Shown piece by piece: positions 1 through 6,527 of a stretch of DNA of 14,268 nucleotides; position 1 is the first letter of the stretch; each line of letters begins with the position of its first letter. Source of the DNA: Candidatus Altarchaeota archaeon (GTDB lineage: Archaea; SpSt-1190); contig JAUUZA010000016.1 of assembly GCA_030590165.1 (NCBI GenBank), forward strand, positions 1-14,268. The letters are read 5' to 3'. The notes under the pieces are model-generated. The model did not search any database. It was not told the DNA's origin and was given only the letters and a program-made list of their open reading frames with translations. Position numbers and translations under genes: made by a program.

Positions 1-1
1 T

Positions 2-898
2 TCACAATTTCCCTTCTCTTGGTTACTTACTTCAAAAGTAACTTCATTAACCTTCCTTCATGCTTCTTTCGGAATTTTTATTTTAAATAAATTCTCAAAC
101 GACTTTCTTTTATTAAAAGTAATAATAACAACTTTTGTTATTTTTTCAGCAATTATTTCAAGTTTTAAAGCATTCACTCAATCAGATCATAAAAAAATTC
201 TTACACAAACAGCAACAATTTCATTTGGTATCTTAATTCTTCTTTTTGACCACTTATTTTTTGAGAAACTTTTCTTAATTATTTTATTAAGTATTTCAGC
301 ATTATCTTTTCTAATTGAAACATATTCGTCATTCTACCATTATTCATCAGGAGTTGGTTTCAAACGAAAATCACTTACTTCTTTAATTTTTCTTTTAATA
401 ATTTCAACAATCATTTCCCTCCCAATTTTCAGTATGACTTCACTAAATTTTCCACTCATCTTTCTTTCCTTATTTTTATCAACACATTTAATTAAATTGT
501 ATTTTGAAACTTTTTCAGGAGGAATACCACCGAAAGAAAATATTGAAACTTTTCTAACTTTATGTTTAGTAATCATTTCAATCTTGAATTTTGAATTTTC
601 AACAATTAATCTAAATACTTTTCTTCTTTTTTGTTTAATTTCTTTAATTGGTTTTTTAATTTCAAAACTACGTATTCTAATGTCTTTAACTACTTTTCTT
701 GAAAAAATTTGTTCAATTAAACTACCAGAACTACGTCAAGAAGAAGATTTGATTGAACAATGGGGATTTGCATTTGAGAAAATATTTTCAAAACTAAGTG
801 ATTTAACTTATAAATTATTTTCAGGTTCTGTTTTTCATGATGTCATGTACATCGCAGGTTCAATAATTATTTTAGCTGTGGGGGTAATTCTATGTTAA
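2..898 (+). CDS. NuoL/ND5-like antiporter-type membrane subunit, 5' end outside window
   Basis: This is the C-terminal part (298 codons plus stop) of a polytopic membrane protein of the proton-conducting antiporter family shared by complex I, Mrp antiporters and group 4 hydrogenases. The frame is open from the window edge, so the internal ATG at 434 is not the gene start. The first visible residues run PFSWLL, then FLHASF near residue 19, then QSDHKKIL near residue 60. These match the NuoL pattern of a helix with PxxxWLP, the conserved histidine before HAxT, and the DxKKxLAYST segment. The rest is hydrophobic helices with a charged stretch at about residues 230-265 and a final helix, like the long C-terminus of NuoL-type subunits. 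The PPxxGF region is poorly conserved (SLPIFSM). It overlaps the next gene by 7 nt (ATGTTAA), so translation is probably coupled. The family call is strong. NuoL versus Hyf/Mbh-type assignment is inferred from gene order. Confidence 0.82.
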   Translation, partial: SQFPFSWLLTSKVTSLTFLHASFGIFILNKFSNDFLLLKVIITTFVIFSAIISSFKAFTQSDHKKILTQTATISFGILILLFDHLFFEKLFLIILLSISALSFLIETYSSFYHYSSGVGFKRKSLTSLIFLLIISTIISLPIFSMTSLNFPLIFLSLFLSTHLIKLYFETFSGGIPPKENIETFLTLCLVIISILNFEFSTINLNTFLLFCLISLIGFLISKLRILMSLTTFLEKICSIKLPELRQEEDLIEQWGFAFEKIFSKLSDLTYKLFSGSVFHDVMYIAGSIIILAVGVILC

Positions 899-2037
899 CT
901 GTTTCATTACTTCTGGTCTCAAGTTTAATTGCATTGAAAAGAAAAAACATTGCAAGGTGGTTAGCTCTTCTTTCACTTTTCTTTTTCACAAAAAGTTTTT
1001 CATTTGAGTGGTTACCGGGAATAACTTTTTCATGGACGAGTTCGCCTTCCCTTCTTTTCCCTGTTTTTCTATTAATAATTGCTTCCTCTATATTTTATTC
1101 TCGAAATTTGGATAAAATACAAACATCTATGATTTTACTACTGAGTTCAGGAATAATTGGGTTTCTTGGCTCTTCTTCACCCTTCCAACATTTCTTCTTT
1201 CTCGAATTAATGTTATTTCCAACCTTTTATTTAATTAGAAAAGAAGACTCTTTTTCTGCCTTCAAATATTTTGGTTTTATGCAAGTTTCATCCATTCTAA
1301 TTCTTTCAGGACTCCTTGGTGAAGGTTTAATTTCATCAACATTACTTACTCTTGGCTTTGCAATTCAAATAGGACTTTTTCCTTTTCACTCTTGGCTTGC
1401 CGATGCTATCACTCAATCCCCAACCCCTTTAAATGTATTAATCAGCACTTCACTTATTGGATGTGGATTAGTGGGCCTTTTAACTTATTCTTCAACACCA
1501 CTCTTACTCCTTCCACTCGGAATTGTTTCAGCAATTTATGGAGCAATATTAGCCACTACACAAGATGAAGCGCCTCGTTTACTTGCATATTCAACTCTTT
1601 CTCAAATTGGAGTAGGTGTCCTTATTTTAGTATTAAATCCTGAAATTTTACCTCTTTTTATTTCAATACACGCACTAGCAAAAGCCTCATTAATATTTTC
1701 ATTTAATGAAATTTTTGAAAAAACAAGACGTCAAACTCTTCCAGACATACGGATTTTTTCAATTACCCTTTTCATTTCCATACTCCTATCCTGTTTATCC
1801 TTACTTGGTGTTCCTCCCTTACTCGGATTTTTCACTGAATTAAATCTTCTCATTTCAGCATTCACTTTTTCACCATATCTTGGACTTCTAATTGTTTTCA
1901 CTCTTATCCCAACCGCACTTTACTGTGAAAAATTACTTTCAATTTTTAGAAACACCCCAGAACAAAAAATTGAATCGGAAACCCCTTTAATACTTTCAAT
2001 AATTTTAATCATAGGAGGCCTTTTATGGATGTTCTAA
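892..2037 (+). CDS. NuoM/NuoN-like antiporter-type membrane subunit (coupling Lys replaced by Gln)
   Basis: A 381-residue, almost entirely hydrophobic protein, the second antiporter-like subunit of a putative ion-translocating redox complex. Family marks: FLELMLFP with Glu105, equivalent to the essential TM5 glutamate; AIQIGLFPFHSWLADA at 157-172, matching the TM7 KxPxxPxHxWLPDA motif; DEAPRLLAYSTLSQIG at 225-240; HALAKASLIF at 260-269; and GVPPLLGFFTE at 306-316. The TM7 lysine is Gln159, and the later conserved lysine after GF is Glu316. With about 380 residues it is some 100 shorter than bacterial NuoM or NuoN, and Glu105 to Gln159 is 54 residues against 90 in E. coli NuoM. It starts inside the stop of the previous gene, and its end overlaps the next gene by 13 nt. 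Membership is confident. Whether it still pumps ions is open. Confidence 0.88.
   Translation: MLTVSLLLVSSLIALKRKNIARWLALLSLFFFTKSFSFEWLPGITFSWTSSPSLLFPVFLLIIASSIFYSRNLDKIQTSMILLLSSGIIGFLGSSSPFQHFFFLELMLFPTFYLIRKEDSFSAFKYFGFMQVSSILILSGLLGEGLISSTLLTLGFAIQIGLFPFHSWLADAITQSPTPLNVLISTSLIGCGLVGLLTYSSTPLLLLPLGIVSAIYGAILATTQDEAPRLLAYSTLSQIGVGVLILVLNPEILPLFISIHALAKASLIFSFNEIFEKTRRQTLPDIRIFSITLFISILLSCLSLLGVPPLLGFFTELNLLISAFTFSPYLGLLIVFTLIPTALYCEKLLSIFRNTPEQKIESETPLILSIILIIGGLLWMF
2013..2018 (+). promoter_or_regulatory. Shine-Dalgarno site for third antiporter subunit
   Basis: AGGAGG sits inside the 3' end of the preceding coding region, 6 nt before the ATG at 2025. It decides that start over the ATG at 2037. 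Confidence 0.7.
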
Positions 2038-3206
2038 TGTTAACTGCTTTCTTACTTCCTTTTCTCGGGAAATTTAGAAAAATTGCAACTACTTTTGCTT
2101 TCTTCCTTGCTCTTTTCTTAGCGATAAATAATAATTATTTTATTGCTGTTTTCTTTTTCACTTTATCTTTAGCAATATTGTGGTTGTCTGATTGGACGGA
2201 TGCAAAATATCCACTTTTCTTCTTAGCTATGTTTGACTTAATTGGACTTTTAAACAGTTCCAACCTCTTTGAACTTTTTATTTATTTTGAACTTGCAATT
2301 TATGCCTCATATTTTTTAATCGCAGACCCAAATAATTTCAAAACTCTTTTTAGATATTTCGTTGTTAATTCAATTGGAAGTGCTTTTATGCTTTTTTCAA
2401 TTGCTCTTTCCTTCTTCAACACAGGTTCACTCACTTCAATAAGTAATGGACCTTTAATCTTTTTTGTAATAGGGCTCCTCATCAAATTAGGAATTGCCCC
2501 CTTCCAAGACTGGCTTGTTGAAATTTACAAAACAGTCTCTCTTTCATCATCTCTCTTTTTTGCTTCAGTATTAACTTCAGTAAGCCCTCTCGCACTTTTA
2601 TTAGTCATTAAACAACCGTCATTACCTCTCCAATTATTCGCCCTTTTATCTATGTTTATCGCTAATCTAATGGCATTAAGAGAAGATTCCCTAAAACGCA
2701 TCCTTGCTTTATTTGGTGCCTCTAACTTGGCGTATGGTTTACTTGCTATTTCCACGGCAAGTGAAGCTTCAAGATTTGCAGCACTTTTTATTATGTTAAG
2801 CCATGTCATTGCAATAAGTTTTGCACTCACCGCTCTTGCAATATCTCAATCAACAAAATTAAATAACCTAAAAGCTCCGGCAGGACTTGAACTTCCTTTT
2901 TATGCTGCCTTCTTTGCTTTATCTGGTCTTCCACCTTTTCACTTATTTCCTGCAAAACTTCTTTTATTCTCGGCAGTGTTCACTGAATCTCACCCTTTTT
3001 CATATTTATTATTAATAAATTTAGCATTAGGTGCATTCACTTCAATAAGAATTCTTTCAGGAATTCAAGGCTCCATAAAATTAAAGATTCCAAAAAAATT
3101 CAGAATACTTCTTTTTGGTTTTCTCATTCTTTCACTTTTACTTGGACTTTTCCCACTTCTTTTTACGAAAGCACTTCAAAGTCAGATGCAACTTTTTTCT
3201 AACTAA
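2025..3206 (+). CDS. NuoN/MrpD-like antiporter-type membrane subunit
   Basis: The third antiporter-like subunit in a row, 393 residues with roughly a dozen helices. IYFELAIY (Glu89) matches the TM5 glutamate and LLIKLGIAPFQDWL (Lys154) the TM7 lysine motif, so the core coupling pair is kept here, unlike in the preceding gene. Further marks are DSLKRILALFGASNLAYG near residue 222, a histidine in MLSHVIAIS, and SGLPPFHLFPAK near residue 300. A Shine-Dalgarno AGGAGG at 2013-2018 lies 6 nt before the ATG at 2025 and fixes the start. A second in-frame ATG at 2037 overlaps the previous stop. The gene ends tail to tail with the minus-strand hydrogenase maturation gene, overlapping it by 8 nt. The order NuoL-, M- and N-like copies complex I, but the hydrogenase maturation neighbour argues for a membrane-bound group 4 hydrogenase. 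Confidence 0.88.
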   Translation: MDVLMLTAFLLPFLGKFRKIATTFAFFLALFLAINNNYFIAVFFFTLSLAILWLSDWTDAKYPLFFLAMFDLIGLLNSSNLFELFIYFELAIYASYFLIADPNNFKTLFRYFVVNSIGSAFMLFSIALSFFNTGSLTSISNGPLIFFVIGLLIKLGIAPFQDWLVEIYKTVSLSSSLFFASVLTSVSPLALLLVIKQPSLPLQLFALLSMFIANLMALREDSLKRILALFGASNLAYGLLAISTASEASRFAALFIMLSHVIAISFALTALAISQSTKLNNLKAPAGLELPFYAAFFALSGLPPFHLFPAKLLLFSAVFTESHPFSYLLLINLALGAFTSIRILSGIQGSIKLKIPKKFRILLFGFLILSLLLGLFPLLFTKALQSQMQLFSN

Positions 3207-3777
3207 AACATAATGCACCTTTTACAAGGTCATCATATTCTTCCTTAGAAAGTTTTTCAATAACAACACTGGCATGAACTAAAACAAAATCCCCTTCTTT
3301 CAAGTTAGGAACTGCAAACTTAGCTTTTTTATCCTTACCATTAATTTCTATTACTTTTTTTTCAAAATCTTTTATTATTCCTGGAACTGCCATACACATT
3401 TCAATCACCTTTATTGTTTTCCTCGCATTTTCTAATGCTTTCTCACTAATTTTAGTATCAAACACTCGCTTATATGTTTTTACGCCGAAAAAAAGAAAAT
3501 TTGAATCCACAAATTTTTGTATAGTCTTTAACCCAATTTTATGACTATAATTTGAGAAATCTAATTCTTTTGAAATAAGAAAAGGAACATCTTTATTGAA
3601 ATGTGCTGCATCAACAATAATGATTTGTTCAAAACCCTTTAATTCAGTTAAAACATTTTCAGGACTTGCGTACGCAAAAATTACTTTAAAACCTTTATTT
3701 TCAAGAGCTCTACCAATAAAAATACCTACACCATCATCCCCCCTCAATTCATTACCCATTGCAAGAAGACATTTCAC
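3199..3777 (-). CDS. Fusion of [NiFe]-hydrogenase maturation endopeptidase (HycI/HyaD type) and HypC chaperone
   Basis: The N-terminal ~125 residues are a hydrogenase maturation protease, which trims the C-terminus of the large subunit after the nickel-iron site is filled. Marks are MGNELRGDDGVG (normally GNxLxxDDGxG), IIIVDAAHF with the second metal-binding aspartate, and SHKIGL with the expected histidine. The C-terminal ~66 residues are HypC, the chaperone that delivers the Fe(CN)2CO group: CMAVPG at its start and GDFVLVHASVVIEKL later. The domains run on in one frame, so HypC's normally N-terminal cysteine is internal. A good ribosome binding site precedes the ATG at 3399 that would restore it. 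The start is probably GTG at 3777, which puts GN at residues 8-9 as in the family; GTG at 3792 is a longer option. Neighbouring antiporter subunits suggest the client is a membrane-bound hydrogenase. Domain calls are strong; the functional state of the fusion is unknown. Confidence 0.88.
   Translation of the reverse strand: MKCLLAMGNELRGDDGVGIFIGRALENKGFKVIFAYASPENVLTELKGFEQIIIVDAAHFNKDVPFLISKELDFSNYSHKIGLKTIQKFVDSNFLFFGVKTYKRVFDTKISEKALENARKTIKVIEMCMAVPGIIKDFEKKVIEINGKDKKAKFAVPNLKEGDFVLVHASVVIEKLSKEEYDDLVKGALCFS
3397..3412 (-). promoter_or_regulatory. Internal ribosome binding site and ATG at the HypC domain
   Basis: Read on the minus strand this is AAAGGTGAT, a 4-nt gap, then ATG and TGT. 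GGTGAT matches the core of the archaeal Shine-Dalgarno GGAGGTGATC. The ATG is exactly where a free HypC begins (Met-Cys-Met-Ala-Val-Pro-Gly). Translation from here would give a 66-residue HypC with cysteine at position 2, in the same frame as the fusion. Its use in the cell is inferred. Confidence 0.5.
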
Positions 3778-3793
3778 AGGAAACAAACACACA

Positions 3794-3818
3794 ATACTTT
3801 AAGTCTTTTAAGATATTG
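3794..3818. promoter_or_regulatory. Divergent TATA-like promoter region
   Basis: AT-rich gap between the minus-strand maturation gene and the plus-strand transporter. On the plus strand TTTTAAGATA (3806-3815) lies about 26 nt before the ATG at 3838. On the minus strand GACTTAAAG (3798-3806) lies about 25 nt before the GTG at 3777. Both distances fit leaderless archaeal transcripts. Assigned by position and base content only. Confidence 0.45.
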
Positions 3819-3837
3819 TAATCAAGGTCGTTAAAAA

Positions 3838-4725
3838 ATGAATAATGAAACCAAGGGTACTTTATTAATATTATTAACCGCTCTTGAATCGGGAGTTGCA
3901 ATTGTTTTCAACAAATTTTTTGTTCAAAGAATAAATCCAACTTTATTTACTGCACTTCGCGCTTTTTTCATAGGTTTAATTTTTTATGTCATTACCTTTT
4001 TCACTAAACAAAAAACTAAAACTCCATTCAAAAAAATTATTTGGATAGGTTTAATTGGAGGGGGACTAGCTTTTCTCCTATTTTTTAATGGACTTAAATT
4101 AACTACAAGTGGTCGGGCAGCAGTCATTCACAAAACTTTACCTATTTGGGCAAGCTTAATGGCTTTTTTCTTCCTCAAGGAAAAAATAACAAGAAAACAA
4201 ATCTTTGCTCTATTACTTGCAATGTTGGGTTTTTTTATAATTGAATTTGAAAATATCCCGTTTTCAATAAAAATTGGAGATTTTTTGGCCCTTACTGCAA
4301 CACTCTTATGGGCCTTGGAAAACACTCTTTCAAAAAAGTTTATGAATCAAGGAGAATCAAATTGGAGAATAACTTTCGTTCGTATGTTTTTTGGCTCTCT
4401 TTTTCTTTTTGCAGTTGTTTGGATTCAAGGAAATTTTCATTTAATTTTTGAATTAAGTCTTGCACATTGGGGATATATTGCATTTTCAACAGCAATGCTA
4501 ACTTGGTATGTTTTTACTTGGTATTGGGGGTTGAGATATATTAATTTGTCAAAAGCAAGTAGCATACTTCTCATTTCACCAGTAATAGCTATGAGCCTTG
4601 CTCGATTTTTTCTCGGAGAAATACTGAGCGTAATTCAAATTTGTGGCTCCTCATTAATTATCATGGGTGCTTTTATTATTATAAATGAAAAAAGTGAAAG
4701 GAGGAAAAAAAATGAACTCGCTTAA
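3838..4725 (+). CDS. EamA/DMT-family membrane transporter
   Basis: A 295-residue protein with about ten hydrophobic helices in two similar halves, the pattern of the EamA (DUF6) branch of the drug/metabolite transporter superfamily. Family-like segments are the first helix ending near FNKFF, the GLKLTTSGRAAVIHKTLPIW segment at about 83-102 (the family's usual Alx-xxxAs-xAaxlxxxxPlf), FFFLKEKITRKQ, ALLWAxxxxLSKKF at about 157, and the second-half repeat LRYINLSKASSILLISPVIA followed by FFLGE. These proteins usually export or import small metabolites. The substrate cannot be told from sequence. The start has a TATA-like box about 26 nt upstream and no ribosome binding site, suggesting a leaderless message. 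The last 14 nt overlap the next gene, so the two are probably co-transcribed. Confidence 0.85.
   Translation: MNNETKGTLLILLTALESGVAIVFNKFFVQRINPTLFTALRAFFIGLIFYVITFFTKQKTKTPFKKIIWIGLIGGGLAFLLFFNGLKLTTSGRAAVIHKTLPIWASLMAFFFLKEKITRKQIFALLLAMLGFFIIEFENIPFSIKIGDFLALTATLLWALENTLSKKFMNQGESNWRITFVRMFFGSLFLFAVVWIQGNFHLIFELSLAHWGYIAFSTAMLTWYVFTWYWGLRYINLSKASSILLISPVIAMSLARFFLGEILSVIQICGSSLIIMGAFIIINEKSERRKKNELA
4697..4704 (+). promoter_or_regulatory. Shine-Dalgarno site deciding the start at 4712
   Basis: AAAGGAGG, a strong ribosome binding site, lies 7 nt before the ATG at 4712 and inside the transporter's 3' end. It favours that start over the in-frame ATG at 4685, which would place the site within the coding region. 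Confidence 0.75.
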
Positions 4726-5395
4726 ATTAATACTTCAATTTGCACGCCAACCAAATGAAGAAAGACTTTGCGGTGAAAAAAACGAAAAGATTTATGATTT
4801 ATTGAAAGAATCTTCTTTATCGAAAGTTCAAGAAAAAGAAATAACTAATTTCATCAAAAAACTTTATACTGTGAATGCTTTTACTAAATCACTCGGGAAA
4901 GCCTATAATAAAAATCAATTTGAAGAAGAACCTGTCAAAGCATATATTTTTGGATATTCAGACTGGGAAAATATTAACAAAATAGCCATTCCTTCATTGA
5001 AAAAAGAATTAAAAAATGTTCCCTTAGTTGAAAAAAAGAAAAAAATTGAAAACCTTCCAGAAAATGTTCCTTTGAACCACAATTTTCTTGTTCTATATTT
5101 TGGAGCTTTATTTAATCCAAATATCCCAACAAATTTTGATTTTTTAGACAAATGTAAAGTTTCTTTAGGAAAAGTTCTTGACAACACCAACATTTCATAT
5201 AACGCCCTCAATAAAAATTATAACTTAGAACAAAAAGAAACTGAAGTTACCTTCCCTTTCTTTGACGCAAAACCAAAAGACTATGTTTTTACACACCACA
5301 ATACTGCATTCTGGAAGGCGACACCTGATTTAATGACAATTTATAATAAAAATTTAGAAGTTTTATTGAAAAGTGCCAAAGCTAATTGGAAATAG
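4712..5395 (+). CDS. Uncharacterised soluble protein, possibly DUF6390-like
   Basis: A 227-residue protein with no signal peptide or membrane helix, rich in Lys, Asn and Glu. I do not recognise a characterised family. From memory, its layout resembles DUF6390: an N-terminal FARxPNE...CGE segment (residues ~10-22), a central HNFLVLYFG (near 127), then LDKCKVSLGKV (near 147), and a C-terminal KDYVFTHHNTAFWKAT stretch. The last part resembles the GDxVxxHWxxxxxxL end of that family, itself slightly HypC-like. I recall DUF6390 genes occurring near hydrogenase genes in bacteria, which would fit the HycI-HypC fusion 0.9 kb away, but that is recollection and needs a profile search. Translation is probably coupled to the overlapping EamA gene. 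A lineage-specific protein without known relatives is the alternative. Confidence 0.6.
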   Translation: MNSLKLILQFARQPNEERLCGEKNEKIYDLLKESSLSKVQEKEITNFIKKLYTVNAFTKSLGKAYNKNQFEEEPVKAYIFGYSDWENINKIAIPSLKKELKNVPLVEKKKKIENLPENVPLNHNFLVLYFGALFNPNIPTNFDFLDKCKVSLGKVLDNTNISYNALNKNYNLEQKETEVTFPFFDAKPKDYVFTHHNTAFWKATPDLMTIYNKNLEVLLKSAKANWK

Positions 5396-5403
5396 GCGTT
5401 ATC

Positions 5404-5411
5404 TTTTTATA
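5404..5411 (+). promoter_or_regulatory. TATA-like box for zinc-ribbon/EF-1 beta operon
   Basis: TTTTTATA is centred about 24 nt before the GTG at 5432, the spacing expected for a leaderless archaeal transcript. It follows the stop of the previous gene by only 9 nt. Confidence 0.45.
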
Positions 5412-5431
5412 GTCTCAAATTGAGCTTTCAA

Positions 5432-5596
5432 GTGGAAGTTCGCTGTGTAACTTGTAATGCTGATTTGTCCACTGTTAAGGACTCACTTATTTTTAAGTGC
5501 CCTGAATGTGGAGAGGAAACCATTAACCGATGTGGGAAATGTAGAAAAAGTGCAAAACTTTGGAAATGTAAAAATTGTGGATTTGAGGGACCATAA
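5432..5596 (+). CDS. Small zinc-ribbon (COG2888-type) RNA-binding-like protein
   Basis: A 54-residue protein with eight cysteines in four CxxC knuckles: CVTC, CPEC, CGKC and CKNC. It ends in the hallmark WKCKNCGFEGP, typical of the short archaeal zinc-ribbon proteins (COG2888, DUF1610-like) thought to bind RNA or ribosomes. It should hold two zinc ions. There is no ATG in the frame. GTG at 5432 suits the TATA-like box at 5404-5411 and a leaderless start; TTG at 5420 would add four residues (LSFQ). Its stop TAA is followed at once by the ATG of EF-1 beta, and this pairing is widely conserved in archaea, which supports both the gene and a role near translation. The exact biochemical role is not established in the family. 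Confidence 0.85.
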   Translation: MEVRCVTCNADLSTVKDSLIFKCPECGEETINRCGKCRKSAKLWKCKNCGFEGP

Positions 5597-5839
5597 ATGG
5601 GAACAGTTGTAGCAAAAATAAGAGTAATGCCTGCAGACGGTTCTGACTTTGAAAAACTTAAGAAAAGCTTAGATTTTGTCAATGTAATGGAAGAACACCC
5701 AATAGCTTTCGGACTAAAGGCTTTGAATATCTTAGTAAAAGTTCCAGATTCTGATGGTGGACTTGACAGTGTCGAGAAAAAACTCACTTCAAATAAACTA
5801 ATTTCAAGTTACGAAATTTTGGAAGTAGGTAGGCTATAA
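5597..5839 (+). CDS. ef1b: Translation elongation factor 1 beta (aEF-1 beta)
   Basis: An 80-residue protein matching archaeal EF-1 beta, the nucleotide exchange factor that recycles GDP-bound EF-1 alpha on the elongation cycle. Clear marks are the start MGTVVAKIRVMP, the central EEHPIAFGLKALNILVKVPD with the very conserved PIAFGLKAL core, and a C-terminal EILEVGRL (usually VxxVxRL). It is slightly shorter than the usual 88-90 residues; the missing part lies between about residues 17 and 32. Its ATG directly abuts the zinc-ribbon stop codon, so the two are almost certainly one transcript with coupled translation. The last codons carry the TATA box of the next gene. Confidence 0.95.
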   Translation: MGTVVAKIRVMPADGSDFEKLKKSLDFVNVMEEHPIAFGLKALNILVKVPDSDGGLDSVEKKLTSNKLISSYEILEVGRL

Positions 5840-5842
5840 ATA
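5834..5842 (+). promoter_or_regulatory. TATA box of the PAC2 gene, overlapping the EF-1 beta stop codon
   Basis: CTATAAATA is centred about 26 nt before the ATG at 5864 and no Shine-Dalgarno is present between them, so a leaderless transcript is likely. The stop TAA of EF-1 beta (5837-5839) lies inside the box. The pyrimidine-rich run that follows (5844-5862) could act as a weak terminator or an initiator. Confidence 0.6.
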
Positions 5843-5863
5843 CCTCCTTTCCTTTATTTTCTT

Positions 5864-6526
5864 ATGATTATTAAGGAATTTAAACCCATTGAAGATGTTT
5901 CTAGTATTTTACTTGGGTTTCCCGGGGTTGGAATGGTTGGTTCAATAGCTTCTGAATTTATAATACATAAATTGGGTTTTGAAGAAGTAGGTCATATAAG
6001 AAGTGATAAACTTCCTTCATTAGCAATAATAAGAAAAAGTAAGCCTGAAGCCCCAATTCGACTTTATAAAAAGAAAAAATTGCTTATTTTAGTTTCTGAT
6101 GTTATGATTCCTGATGACCTAACTCACGAATTTGCTAGTGAAATAACAAAATGGATTAAGGCAAAAAAACCAAAAGAAGTCATAATCTTAGGTGGGAGTG
6201 AGAAAAGAAAAGGGGGAAAGGTTTATGTTGTCAGTTGGAAAAATGAATACCTCGACAAAACGAACCTCGATCATATGAAATTAGGATTTGTTGTCGGAAT
6301 TTATGGTCCTTTAATGATGGAACTCAAGGAAAATAAACTAAAGGGGTATATGATTCTTGCTGAGGCAGACCACAAACCAGATCCAATAGCTGCAGCAAAG
6401 ATAATTCGTCATTTAGCAGAACATATAAAACTTGAAATAGACCCTTCTGCACTCGAAAAAGGTTCTTCACAAAAAGAAAAAGTAAAAGGAAGTACTTGGG
6501 ACCCTTATCCAAGTATTTATGGTTAA
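5864..6526 (+). CDS. PAC2-family proteasome assembly chaperone homologue with HbYX tail
   Basis: A 220-residue protein of the PAC2 family, to which archaeal PbaA and PbaB (proteasome assembly chaperone homologues) belong. Marks are GFPGVGMVGSIASEFI at 18-33, LPSLAIIRKSKPEAPIRLY at about 50, ILVSDVMIPDD (usually lxsexxxp), KPKEVIILGG, and GFVVGIYGPLMMELKENKLKGYMILAEAD, the usual GxxxGxxGxLLxEaxxxgixxxxLLaet. After a charged linker from about 200 it ends in PSIYG, so the last three residues Ile-Tyr-Gly form an HbYX motif (hydrophobic, Tyr, any). That tail docks proteasome activators into the 20S alpha-ring, and archaeal PbaB is known to carry such a tail. It probably acts on the 20S proteasome in the cytoplasm as chaperone or activator. 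The family call is strong; the PbaB-like role is inference. Confidence 0.9.
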   Translation: MIIKEFKPIEDVSSILLGFPGVGMVGSIASEFIIHKLGFEEVGHIRSDKLPSLAIIRKSKPEAPIRLYKKKKLLILVSDVMIPDDLTHEFASEITKWIKAKKPKEVIILGGSEKRKGGKVYVVSWKNEYLDKTNLDHMKLGFVVGIYGPLMMELKENKLKGYMILAEADHKPDPIAAAKIIRHLAEHIKLEIDPSALEKGSSQKEKVKGSTWDPYPSIYG

Positions 6527-6527
6527 A

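Noticed and set aside
434-898. ATG at 434 as the start of the first gene
   Set aside because: The frame is open to the window edge and the upstream part codes for clear antiporter-family motifs (FLHASF, QSDHKKIL), so the gene begins outside the window.
2525-2830. Minus-strand open frame inside the third antiporter subunit
   Set aside because: It is antisense to a conserved membrane protein and resembles no protein family.
3381-3420. A frameshift artefact joining separate protease and HypC genes
   Set aside because: The last protease helix (EKALENARKTIKVIE) and HypC are in one clean frame with no homopolymer at the join. An out-of-frame TGA sits just before the ATG, so I keep the doubt in the finding but favour a true fusion.
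4685-4711. Upstream ATG for the DUF6390-like gene
   Set aside because: It would place the strong AAAGGAGG site inside the coding region and add a Lys-rich stretch that reads as the ribosome binding site itself.
5428-5787. Minus-strand open frame opposite the zinc-ribbon and EF-1 beta genes
   Set aside because: It lies fully antisense to two well-recognised genes and has a Ser/Phe-rich composition typical of a shadow frame.
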